In this document: positions 25,701 to 36,282 of the stretch, in pieces
Position numbering within the stretch: the stretch's first letter is position 1
Layout of the letters: each line of letters opens with the position of its first letter
NCBI GenBank assembly: GCA_035236585.1
Contig: CP141134.1
Location: 22,808,414 to 22,872,413 of the forward strand
Source of the DNA: Warburgia ugandensis
Lineage: Eukaryota > Streptophyta > Magnoliopsida > Canellales > Canellaceae
Length of the DNA stretch: 64,000 nt
Direction of reading: 5' to 3'
Position numbers and translations under genes: made by a program
Notes under the pieces: model-generated
Told to the model about the DNA's origin: nothing
The model's database searches: none
What the model saw: the letters and a program-made list of their open reading frames with translations, nothing else

Positions 25701-27650
25701 CAAGGGTTTTAATTAGTTTTAGGGTTTTTACTCCATTAAAATCCAAAGATCATATCCACTTGTTTTTGTTATATTTAATCCATGATCTAACTAGATTCCT
25801 TCATAATATTATTCACTCAATCCATCCCAAGGGTCTAACCATACTTGATCTTATTGATCAAGTGGGTCCCTCTGCATTTTTAGGGTTTTTCTACCATCAA
25901 TTATAGATTCCTCATTTTATGTTTGATCTATCAAAATAAAGCATGGATATTACTTGATTTCAACATTTTATCATCATTAAAATAGATCCCCAAGATATGA
26001 TCATCTCAGATCTTGAAGATCTTGGAAATTGAAAGTTTATTTCTTAAATACAAAAATTTTCATGAGAATTTCCTAAATGTTATGATTTCAGAAGAAAATA
26101 GACATTACAAGCTTTCCATAGCTTCTTTCCAATCACAATTTGGAGCTTAGAAGACTCCACAATTGATGACTGAAGTTCGTAGTCATTCATAGGGTCCAAA
26201 TTTGATATGGGCCTAGCAGAATGGATAGCTAGGCTCAGTCAGGTGGTGTGGGTTCGGTTGAGTAGAGTGGGCCACACTCGTGTCACCAAGACACAAGCGG
26301 GAATGCACTACCCGAGACCACATCGCTAGGGGCATTGTTTCGTCAGAATGTCACCGCATGCAGATCACGCACGCGAAAATGCTCCCGCAAGGCGCATTTT
26401 TGTGCAGCTTTTTGCTGTTCGTCCTAGGACCTGGATCTTCTTAGGAAGATTAGACAGTTCATTTTGGACCATGCAATGTATTCCTCTTCAATCAAGGGGT
26501 CAAAACTTGATTAAATTTCTTGAAACTTCTACCCTAGGGGTTTTGGACCTTCTAAATTGATTGGATGGCTCAAATTTTTTATCTAAGCCCTCCATTGTAT
26601 AGAATTGAAGGGTTCTTACCCTTACTTATTTTTATAATTTTTAAAGTAAAAATAATTTCAAAAAAATAAAAATTACATTAACTAACATGAAATCAGTACA
26701 AGAATAGCTTCCACCTAATGTAGATTATGTAGCCCAATTTAAAGAATTATCCTCTTGATGATAAGATGGCCCGATAACTGCTTGTTTTGTGATTTTTCGT
26801 TGATTGCACTATTGGATCTTGAAATTGATTGGGGTTTTGTGGATAAGGTAGTGTAGGACAATTTGAATGGTGAGATTTGTGATATTTGATTTGGAACAGA
26901 GTGCCTAATTGAATTTAGGTCTCTTGTTCCAATCTAGAGAAAGGAGAGAGAAAGTGAAAGAAGAGAGAGTTTTGGGAATCAATGTAGATCTAATTTTTCA
27001 TGGGAAGCAAGATAATTTCATTGAAAATTTAATGAACATTTTTGGAGGATTTTTGGGGGTGTATTTATAGATGTTTTTGAATTTTTCATAGTTACTTGTA
27101 ATAATTATGTTTCAATTCTTTTGAATATTAAATTAACATTGGATCCTCCACTACCACCTCCTTCTCCACTAGTAGCTGGTAATAGTTTGACCACTCATTA
27201 TATGTTTTCTGGCTGTTGGATTTGTTTGTGGGCCCCTTGTAGGCCCACGAAGGTGTGAAAGGACCATTTTGCCCTTTGTGGAGAAAAATCCATTTTATTC
27301 ACCCGAACTCAGAATTGGCTGTACTTAGTAGAGTTGGAATCATATTTTTGAGTATATTCTAAATATTGATGTCTTAGATCTCGGTTATGGGTATAATTAC
27401 CATTTTACCCTTTTATTCATAAAAATAAAGAAAATTAGGGATTTTTAATTTTAACTTAGAATTGAATGTACTTAGTTTCATCTCAATTTGTTTTTTTTAG
27501 TACATTCATAATTTCTAAGTTTTAGATCATGTTTTAATCTCCATAAAATGAGAATTTCCAATAATCTAATATTCTAGCCTAAAATTTTTGAAAATTCAAA
27601 CTAAATTGATTTTCTGAATCAATTTACAAAAAAAAATTGGGGTTATTATT
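22720..27650 (-). repeat. R1 LTR copy 3 (5' LTR of the 12-kb element)
   Basis: It runs TATGACAACCC to GGTTATTATT, 4,931 bp, and is collinear with copy 2 throughout. Its terminal bases have drifted from the usual TG...CA form, but the adjoining GAAAG duplication fixes the boundary. It contains the same GATC-dense and GC-rich blocks (about 24,090-24,670 and 26,200-26,420). Confidence 0.85.
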
Positions 27651-28240
27651 GAAAGTCTCCTCCTCTCACCTGAGGCTATTTGGGTGTACAACATTTGTAC
27701 AAATATCCAAGGAGTTGTGACAGAAGCTTAACAAAAAATCTACTTTATGCATCTTAATTGGATATTCAAATCAAGATATTGGATACAAACTATGGGATCT
27801 AGAGATAAGCAGAGTCATTTGAAGTAAGGAAGTAGTGTTCCATGAAACTCAATTTTACAAGGACTTTGAAAATCCACAAAGTTCGATGAAGCAAATTCTA
27901 GTGCTTCAAACCTAATACTAGATCTTGTAGCAATATAAGCTAATGTAGAAGAAATGTAGGATGAATTACCAAAAGAGGATGAAGAGAAGAAGAAGATGTA
28001 GAGGTTACTAAGTAGAGGGAGAATCAAGAAACTCCAAAAGTTGCAAGACCATCATTGCAAATAGGTGGTGAATCAACTCAGCCAAAAACATCTATGAGAG
28101 GCCACATAATAACTCCCTCAAAGAAATATTAAGATTTAGAATACATTGTACTTATTGATGAAGTGGAACCAAAAATTTCCATGAAGCATAGAGTCACGTA
28201 GATGAGAGAAAGTGAATGCAAGCTATGCATGACAAAATTA
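27651..28240 (+). pseudogene. Copia integrase C-terminal and linker remnant
   Basis: After the GAAAG duplication the Copia polyprotein continues. The segment encoding YIKDFEN-like residues near 27,850-27,880 follows a CIFIGY/GYKLWD-like region, as in Tork integrase tails. An acidic, poorly conserved linker follows before the reverse transcriptase. Broken. Confidence 0.65.
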
Positions 28241-29090
28241 GCTTCTTGTAGAAAAATTAGACTTATGAGTTGGTAAAGCTTCCCAAGGGTAAGAGAGCAT
28301 TGAAGAATAAATGGGTCTTCAATCTAAAGAAGGGTAACAATGGAGAATCAATAAAACACAAGTCTCAATTGGTTGTTAAAGACTTTGAATAAAAAAAAGG
28401 AAAAGATGTTGATGAGATCTTCTCACCAATAGTGTAGATGACATTATTACAATACTTAGACTGCTCAAAAGTCAAAACTTGGAGCTTGCATAGATGGATG
28501 TGAAGCCAACCTTCCTTCATAGTGACTTGGAGAAAGAAATCAATATGGAGCAACTAGAAGATTTTGAAGTTCTATGGAAGAAGCACGTAGTTTGCAAACT
28601 GAGGAAGAGTCTTTATGGCCTCCAGTAGGTGCCAATACAATGGTACAAGAAGTTTGACTCATTCATGATGAGTCATGGGTGCAAGAGGATTATAGCTGAT
28701 CATGTATCTACGTGCAAAGATTCCTCAATGTCAAGTTAATTATGCTTTATCTATATGTGGATGATACGTTGATGGTTGGTTAGGATGCGACTTTGATTAG
28801 TAAGCTAAAGAAGGAACTATCCAAGTCCCTTGATATGAATGACTTAAACCCCGTTTAGCAGATTTTGGGCATGAAGATATCTCCTGAAGAGAAAAAAAAA
28901 AAAGAAATGTCATAGAAAAAGTATGTTGAATAAGTAATCAAGAGATTCAGCATAAAGAATGTCAATCCAGTCAACATCCCCCTTTGTAATCATTTCAAGC
29001 TAAGCAAACACATGTCCCTCTTCAAATCAAGAGATAAAAAAGATGATAATGGTACCATAATCTTTAATAGTTGGAAGTCTAATGTACGCA
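28241..29090 (+). pseudogene. Copia reverse transcriptase remnant
   Basis: Recognisable pieces in order are the NKWVFNLKKG start (about 28,300), the D-EIFSPIV motif (about 28,410), a KSLYGLQ-like motif (about 28,605), the LYVDDTLMVG active-site region (about 28,745-28,780) and SLMYANG at about 29,075. These are the standard landmarks of TNT1-type RT. Broken in many places. Confidence 0.85.
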
Positions 29091-29715
29091 AATGGTGTGT
29101 ACAAGGACAAAAATTGCTCATGCAGTAGGTGTTGTGAGCAAATTTCTATCCAATCTAGGAAGAGATCACTGGAAAGTAGTGAAGTGGTTTCTAAGCTACT
29201 TTAAGGGTAAGTTGTGCTTATGTTTTCGAGGAGCAAAACTAGTCTTGATAGGATATACAGATTCAGATAATATAGAAGATCATGATGGCAGAAAATCAAC
29301 ATCAGAATTTCTCTTCTCCTTTTCTAGGAGAGCTATATCTTGACAATTCAAATTGCAAATGTGTGTCACTTTATCAATAATAGAAGCAAAGTACATAGCC
29401 ATAGCCATAACAAAAGTTGGCAGGGAGATATTGTGTATGAAGAGGTTTCTCCAAGAACTTGATGTCACATAATAGGAATAAAGGGCTCATTGTGAGAGTT
29501 AAAGTGCTTTAGACTTGAGCTAGAACTCAATGTAACACGCAAGCACGAAGCATATTCATATTCACTATCATTGGATACCACGATAATGGAGGAATGACTA
29601 TTAAAACTTGAGAAGATCCAAACTAAAGAAAATTTAGTGGACATGTCAAGGAAGGTGGTTACATATGAGAAGCTAGTGCTATGTAAAGACATAGCTAGAA
29701 TGGACTCCAACTAAA
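29091..29715 (+). pseudogene. Copia RNase H remnant
   Basis: The peptide at 29,092-29,343 matches Tork RNase H by eye: VCTRTKIAHAVGVVSKFLSN, then YTDSD and RKSTSEFLFSFS-RAIS. Remnants of the terminal region (NLVDMS-KVV, then ELC-like and MDSN) reach about 29,712, where a Copia polyprotein normally ends. Confidence 0.85.
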
Positions 29716-29758
29716 AAATATGATACATTCTATTTGCATAGATACAAAAGGAGAGAAT

Positions 29759-30095
29759 TGATAAGTCCTTACCCATGTGAAACCATCAGTACCATCTCAC
29801 TAGATTGGGCATGCTCTCTTGAGAACATCAAGATTTTCAAGCACCAGATTTCTGGCCTAAATTTTTTGAGAATTTTGGGGTCAACTTGTTGAGAAAATCT
29901 TAATGATCAAATCCCTAAACTCCTATAAAAGGAAGATCAATAGATAGATCATTGCACTATAAATAGAGCAAGCGATAGTGAAGTTTACTCCTCATGTGGA
30001 TGTAGACCTATTGGGTCGAGCCACATAAATCCTTCGTGTGCTTGTGTGTCTATGACTCTATCTAATTTCAAATCTGATTTATTCAATCCCCAACA
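29759..30095 (+). repeat. Copia LTR (3' LTR of the Tork fossil)
   Basis: It starts TGATAAGTCC directly after the polypurine stretch AAAAGGAGAGAAT and ends CCCCAACA, 337 bp, with TG...CA ends. A TATAAA motif lies near 29,924-29,930 and another near 29,960. A primer-binding site follows, so it also stands where a 5' LTR of the next unit would stand. Confidence 0.75.
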
Positions 30096-30097
30096 AC

Positions 30098-30109
30098 TAG
30101 TATTAGAGC
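30098..30109 (+). promoter_or_regulatory. Initiator-Met primer-binding site remnant
   Basis: TAGTATTAGAGC, two bases after the LTR end, resembles the TGGTATCAGAGC site complementary to the 3' end of initiator methionine tRNA, as used by Tork elements. Confidence 0.7.
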
Positions 30110-31506
30110 ACGATCTATGAGTTATCATTCCTGGAACCTATGTTGCGAGGTTGATTGAATGGCCCACATAATGAGCATTTGTAGTAGCAATAAGTGAGCA
30201 AGTAACAATGCCACAAATCTCCATTTTTGGATTTTACAATATGTTGTCCAAAATCAAAGCCACCTCATAACGAACCATTAATTACCCCAACATCTTTTAT
30301 CAATGGCCCTAGAATCATTCTGAATGGCCAAAGCTTCATATCACTTTGAATAGAGGGGTTGGGGAGCTGCCAGTCACCTGTAAGGCAGTGAGAAGAATGG
30401 TTGCAGTGTCAATCAAGAAAAAGGGGCTATGGAATGTAGCGACTATTGTTGGAGAGGAAAATTGAGCAGGTAATTCTTTAGGTTTGGGGTCATTGGCCAC
30501 AATCTATAGTAATGGTGCACTAGTTCTCCATCTGATTCTAGCAATCGAGAAATCCCATCCCTCATCAAACCTCTATTTTTCAAGCAACTGGTGAGATCTT
30601 CCCAACTAATTGTTGGTGGTGAAGAAGGAATCAAGTTGAAGGAGAAAATGGTGGGTGGGGTGGGAAGAGAGGAGGAATTGGCTGGTAGGTTGTAGTACTC
30701 ATCGATAGGAAGGAGTAGCTGCCAATTGATTGAAGGGGATGTTGCAAGCAGCTAAACAATTGAAGGCCTTAATTTGTCACTAGAACAATAGTGATAGCGA
30801 GAGGGAAAAAGGATGCCAAGAAAGGGGAAACTAAAGAGGAAAGAAAATGCTGAAATGTGGGAGATATCATGGGTGGTGGTGGTGATGAGTTGTTAGAAGA
30901 GATAGCTGAAAAAAAAATAGTTTGGCACCTAACCAGAATGATATTAGCACCTCTTCTATGAATAGTTTGTGGTAATTCTAAAAAATGATATCTACACCCT
31001 AGGAACATTTTTTATAACCCTTGAAATATGATAAGAACACCGTATAAACACTACAAGTGGATGACTCAGTGACTATTGTGAGGGGATGGTTTTGTGACTA
31101 TTGTGAGTGGACTCGATGACTACTATGAGTGCAACTCAATGAACAATTGTGAGGTGACTTTGAAATAGTGGTGAATGGACTCGGGATAGATCCTTATGAG
31201 AAATTGACGAAGCAGCTAATAAGGGCAGGTGTAAGAGGCCATGGGATTCTAGGTGGCAGGCTTCTAGGTGCTCATGTTATACTTGGTGAAAAATAACACT
31301 TTCACTCGGTAGAGGGTGTTCAGTAAGGGGAGCAGCAACCCTCCAAGTGAAGTTGTAGATACACATAGATGACCGATGGAGCCAATAGAAAGCATAGATT
31401 GTTATTCGAGGGGGAGCTGGATCAAGTAAAACTTGTGTGTTGGGGAAGTTGAACTAACCTTGGAAGTATTTTATGCATTCTCCTCCCTAAGTATGGAGGG
31501 GGAGAT
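30110..31506 (+). mobile_element. Non-coding Copia-type interior
   Basis: This region lies between a primer-binding site and a polypurine tract (GGAGGGGGAGAT, ending 31,506) that precedes a second LTR, so it has the layout of a retrotransposon interior. No gag or pol similarity is seen. It contains a run of imperfect units of about 30 bp (31,050-31,180). The best reading is a non-autonomous Copia-type derivative sharing the LTR of the Tork fossil. Confidence 0.6.
31050..31180 (+). repeat. Imperfect tandem units around GACTATTGTGAG
   Basis: Four or five short units carry GACTATTGTGAG, GACTACTATGAG or AACAATTGTGAG followed by a GGACTC-like spacer. Period is about 30 bp. Confidence 0.55.
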
Positions 31507-31729
31507 TGTTGGGATCCATACCAAGTGAACATAGAATAATCTAGGTTATCTAAACTCTTATAAAAGGAGATTAGATCATGTAACTAAGTGTGAGTGAGAT
31601 GTAGAGACAAAGTTGTATGCATATATGATAGCCGAATCACTTATATTTGATGCCTAATTTTTGTGTATGTGTTTGTGTGTGTGAGTTTTAATTTACGATC
31701 CACTAGATATGCTCATAATGAACCTAACA
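31507..31729 (+). repeat. Second Copia-type LTR
   Basis: It starts TGTTGGGATCC after the polypurine tract and ends near AACCTAACA, 223 bp. The block CTAAACTCTTATAAAAGGAGAT (about 31,550-31,570) parallels CTAAACTCCTATAAAAGGAAGAT in the LTR at 29,759-30,095, including the TATA box. It is diverged and shorter; the right end is approximate. No primer site follows it. Confidence 0.55.
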
Positions 31730-31829
31730 ACCAACTTTCCTAGGTTTACCCATGCTTAATCCATCAAAATTCAGTTTGATCCATTCAATTTCTAGTGGGA
31801 TCCAACTAGCTTGCTTATTTAGTTTGTGT

Positions 31830-32720
31830 TGTCTTAGATGAAGAAACGCCATCCATGAATTAAGAATTTCTATACTTAGACAATCACTGAAGAAAGCATC
31901 TAAAATAGTCCTTTAAGCCACTAACCATTTAACTTTTGCTGCTACTTTAGCACCTATATTGAATTTACAAAAAATAAAATAAAAAAAATTAGGATTGTAT
32001 TCTTTCCATACTAACCATAAAGATGTTGGAAAACACCACTTCCACAAAAGACTTCCCTTTCTATGAATAGAGCTTTAGATTCTAAGAGGAGAGAACAATT
32101 TTTATATTGGATGGCATAACCTATTTGACATCAAAGTCCAAAATCAAGCTCCAAATAGTATTTGCACAAGTACAATGGATCACTAAGTGATTAATATATA
32201 ATGAATGATTAGAAAAAAGCGCACACCTCCTAGGAATTCTCCAACCTTTTCTTCTTAAAGTATTCAGTATTAATGTACATTCCAAGCTAGCTAACCATAC
32301 AAAACATTGTGTGTTCTAAGGAATTTTGCATTGCCAAACAACTAAAGTAGTATTCCATTCACTATTGCTAATAAACTTATTATGATAAGAAGCCACTGAG
32401 AATTTGCCATTGCTCTTCGGAATCAATCTCCTCATCTTTACCATAATCGCTAATAAAGGAGAAAAATAACATGAACATTAATTGATGTCATGCATCCTTT
32501 TCTCCACAAAGTATATGTTCTCTTCTAAATTTTATGTACCAAATCTTGCTATTAATGCCATCCTCCCCGTAATCTGCCACACTTGTTTCTATGTTAGCAA
32601 CAAGATTAAAGAGCCTTTGGAAAAAAATTGTTTAAGAAAACCTTCACCTAACCATACATCCAATGATAGCCTTACTGAGTTCCCATTTCTTGCTCATAAT
32701 TGAGTCAAATTCTAAAAGGT
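31830..32720 (-). mobile_element. L1-like LINE 3' fragment (zinc-binding RT tail)
   Basis: Read on -, pieces of the zinc-binding domain that follows reverse transcriptase in plant L1 elements are recognisable. They are a GKFSVASYH stretch (about 32,390), a W-x-C-KIP then FVWLASLE segment (about 32,290-32,345), an LRRKGW-x-IPRRC segment, and NHLVIHCTCANTIW (about 32,150-32,195). The order matches typical plant LINE ORF2 tails. It is 5'-truncated, has many stops and frame changes, and no clear poly-A tail or target duplication. The RT palm and endonuclease are absent. A host gene of the 'RNase H-like protein' type is unlikely because such genes are themselves LINE-derived and this copy is not open. 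Confidence 0.7.
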
Positions 32721-32909
32721 TTGAATAAGTTCTCATATCTCTACCCAATGACTAGCTCCACCACTTAGTATTTTCACCATTGGAAGCCAACCACCCCATA
32801 TCCTTGGACTTGCTGGTCTCTTGGCCTTAGTGGTAGCTTTTGGATTTCCATGGGTAACCTCGTAGAAAAGGCATGTTGTTGTTTGTTTTAGGACATGCAA
32901 AGGCAACCT

Positions 32910-32921
32910 GCTCTAATACTA
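32910..32921 (-). promoter_or_regulatory. Initiator-Met primer-binding site (minus strand)
   Basis: The complement reads TAGTATTAGAGC, close to the initiator-Met tRNA site, starting two bases after the end of the LTR at 32,924. Confidence 0.6.
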
Positions 32922-32923
32922 CT

Positions 32924-33525
32924 TGTCAATGGATGACTTTAGATGAAGCTTATGTGGCACTTAGTCTTGTAATCTGCTTAAGGCACCAAGTCTACTTTTA
33001 GCCTTAATTGTGGAAATATAAAAGATAATGTGGGAAGCTTGTAAGGAAGCTAAGGAAGAAAGCTAGAGGTTAGAAAAGAACTCTCTATATTACTAACACC
33101 AGCTTACACCTTGGTGGGCTCTCACTTGAGGTAGCTTTTCTTTGAAATGCCTAACTTGGCTACAAATGAAGTGCCAACCCCTATTTATAGTTGCTCACCT
33201 CCATCTAGCTCCTCAATAGGTGCCAGGATCATTACATGTGTCACCACCACCTACGTTCCATATTATCTTTCTTTAACCCTCTTACAAAATATCTAAGTTT
33301 TACCATCCTCTAGATTCACATAGAACATCTAGATATTTACAAGGACACTTCTTGTAATCGAGCCTCCCAAAAGTATGCCTTGCTTCATGGATTAGCTAAC
33401 AGGGGCTTGAGTCCCATAGGTCAAATCCACAACTTAAGTAGGCCTCCCTTAGAGCTTGTAAGCCTTGGTCATGGGCTACACAGCTACAATTCAGTGACAC
33501 AAGGATGATCTTATGATCGACACCC
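32924..33525 (-). mobile_element. LTR fossil, probably Copia-type, with primer site
   Basis: On - the sequence ends CCATTGACA next to a primer-binding site, and a TATAAATAGG box (complement of about 33,182-33,192) lies within it. Only a short interior (about 40 bp) follows before LINE-like sequence. The far end is uncertain: a TG at 33,525 fits but no polypurine tract or target duplication confirms it. Confidence 0.45.
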
Positions 33526-34057
33526 ATTAGGAGATCAAGTTCTTAATAACTCCAAAGACCAATTTCTTCATTTTAATATTTTACATTTTCTTGGAATGTA
33601 AACCTTTATTGATTTAGAGGAATGATTTCTTTTATGTTACTTTATGTAGCACCCAATTCCATTCAAGTTTGCCATTAAAATTTTAAGAAATACTATCCAA
33701 ACCTCGTTTAGAGACTAGCATTGGAACCTCATCTAACTAAGCCTGCCTTTAGATGATATGACTTATACATCTCGTTTGGCTTCCCTTAGATTGACTATAG
33801 ACCAAAATTCATGACCATTGGATGATTTTAGTTATGTCTTTTAGAGTTTTAAAATCATGATAATTGGAATTTTCAGCTAAAAAAATAAGAACTAAAAGCC
33901 TCCAATGGAATGAGTCTATCCAAACAGCATAAATAGAGGAAGACAAAAAAAGATGATCAAGTCAAAACATTGAAAAGTTTCAAAGTTAATCTTGAAAGCC
34001 TAAATCTCAGTCTTGATAGCATTTCTCTCCAATTTACACATTTTGGGACTAGGTAAT
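33526..34057. other. Gene-free stretch
   Basis: No gene, RNA or repeat is recognised. GTAAT at 34,053-34,057 is the left target duplication of the next LTR. Confidence 0.5.
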
Positions 34058-36248
34058 TGTGGTGACCCGGGTTTTTGAAATACATTTTTGTTATTTATTT
34101 TCAAATGGTGGTTGACCAATTTTGCCAAAATTTTGAAAACTTAAGTAGCAGAAATATTTTCTTTGAAATTTTTTTGAAAAAACTTGAATACCACATTTCA
34201 CTCACTTATGCATACATAATTTTGTATACAACATATGTTTCCAAAGAAACTCATTTTATTAAAATTGCATAATGGACTCAATGGTTCACATACACAACCC
34301 CTTTATTACATCTTATGTGCAAAATACACAAATCAAAATACAATCCAATCCTTTCCACAATAGTACAGTCTTGATCAATAGTATGGTCTTCGTCTTCACA
34401 TGTTGTATCCCTCCATTCTTTTCTTTTTGTCTCTATGATATTGTAAAAATTCAAACATTTACAATATCTAAACAAGCTATAATTGGTAGGGGATTCAAGA
34501 ATATATGGAATCGTATAATTCAAAAGTATAGTATTTATAATCATCATATTCCATATGAATCACATAATACAATTTCCATGAACCATACCATATATGATCA
34601 TTCTATCATATAATTTATCATATAACATCTACAATGATAATTCTAAAACACTCACCACTATATCGTATGTATATATATATACGATCAAAAACTATGAAAA
34701 ATAGTCAATATCTCAAATGTTAATAATCATACTCAGATATACTAAGTTGATAAATTATCTAGACTTTTGCTAGGAAAATACTCCCTCATGAGGGCAGTAT
34801 TGGCATCTCACTATGCCTACATCATACTGCAAAATACTCAAAGACTATCATGCCACAGTCTAATCCATACTAACACGCTCGAATAACTGCCCTGTTAACC
34901 ACTAATACCACGGTGGAAACTATTGTGTCACTGCCCGTATAGGGAGACAAGACTTTCATAGTGGGGCCTTCCCATAATTGCCCCTCTTGACTTTTACTCT
35001 CTCTTTGGGCAAGGTATCATTATATCATCAAATTTCAGGAAGCGGGTGGCCAAACCCTCATAACTTCCCTAGCATAGCATCCACAGGCTTATGCCTGTTT
35101 AAATCAAAACCACAAGCTTCCATGCTTGTATCTAAAAAACTTCTTCTACATCTCAGATGATCTGTTTGTTTATATTATCATCCTCGTATTCAATATCCTC
35201 ATACTAAGGATATAATCTCATCGCTAGATTTAGGGATCCTCATTTACAATGAATGATACCCATGTTCATATAAGTTTAGGGATTAATCATTTATTGTAAA
35301 TGATCCCCATTTCCTTTAATTTGGTATTCATATACCAAATGTTATTAAGTGTAAGGATACTCATTTGATACAAATGATATCCATTATTATTATGTTCTTA
35401 TATAAGTTTAGGGATAATCATAAATGATACCCATGTATTTATTATGTATTTCATCTAATTTCAACAGTTATCTCTATCTCATATACATGAATTATGAATC
35501 AAATGTAACTAAGCATATTATCATTCTTAAGAATTATAATTTCTATGTATAACAACAATTCCATAGACGATTGGTCTTGTACTCTTTAAGTTCCACCTAC
35601 CTTCATGTAGTGATCCATCCCTTCAGATCTTCCATAATTGACATATGTAATCTGTAAATGCATACATACTGTCATTATTTGTACAATTTTGGATAATCTC
35701 CTATCAATATTCCTTATCTAATCTTGTCCTTTGATATAAAGGATCTAGATCTATTTTGTGTTCCTATAATTAATACAATCTATCTTTCCCTGATAGTGTT
35801 TATCCTATTAATCAATAGATCTGATGGTTAGAATGATCTTCTAATATTTTAGATCTAAGTATTTTCTATCTGTAAGTCTTTGTGTGTCCATCTCTTTGAT
35901 CTTTATCTTTCATAGATCCTTTGATCAACAATTTATACTTGTTGATAAAGATCAAGGGCCTAGATCTTCTATCATCTAGTTCTTCTTTGATCTAAGTTCA
36001 ATTATTTGATCATCCCTAAGGAGGATGATCCTAGTTCTCTTCCTTGAACCATATTTGATCAAGGGTTTGGATTATCTAATCTAATGATCTAGATTTGTCT
36101 ACAATATACATACATGGATACATAATAAAATACAACATTAGGATTCTTGTTGTTCTTGATTATTCAAGATCCTATGGTTCTTGTTTGATCATCCTTATCT
36201 TCTTACAATTTTTATTAGGATTAGATAATTTACTAACCTTTTATGCTC

Positions 36249-36282
<34 letters not shown>

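Larger units (their letters stand above)
15610..27650 (-). mobile_element. R1 element with two LTRs and non-coding interior (LARD-like, 12.0 kb)
   Basis: Two LTRs in the same orientation (15,610-20,456 and 22,720-27,650) flank a 2,263-bp interior, and an identical GAAAG duplication brackets the whole. It is inserted in the integrase part of the Copia fossil. Transcription direction is -, judged from a TATAAATA box (complement of about 19,868-19,880) and the end of the interior. The interior has no recognisable gag or pol, so the element resembles a LARD, a large non-autonomous LTR derivative. It would have needed another element's proteins. In one stretch compared by eye the two LTRs differ at roughly one position in ten, indicating an old insertion. 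Confidence 0.85.
9200..30095 (+). mobile_element. Tork/TNT1-type Ty1/Copia fossil with nested insertions
   Basis: Gag, protease/pre-integrase, integrase, reverse transcriptase and RNase H remnants appear in Copia order on + and closely follow TNT1-94-like polyproteins by eye. They occupy about 9.2-10.44, 15.16-15.61 and 27.65-29.72 kb. Two R1-family insertions separate them. A polypurine stretch (about 29,744-29,758) and a 337-bp LTR (29,759-30,095) close the 3' end. The 5' LTR is not recognised. The element is broken, with many disruptions across all parts, and is old. The left boundary is approximate. Confidence 0.85.
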
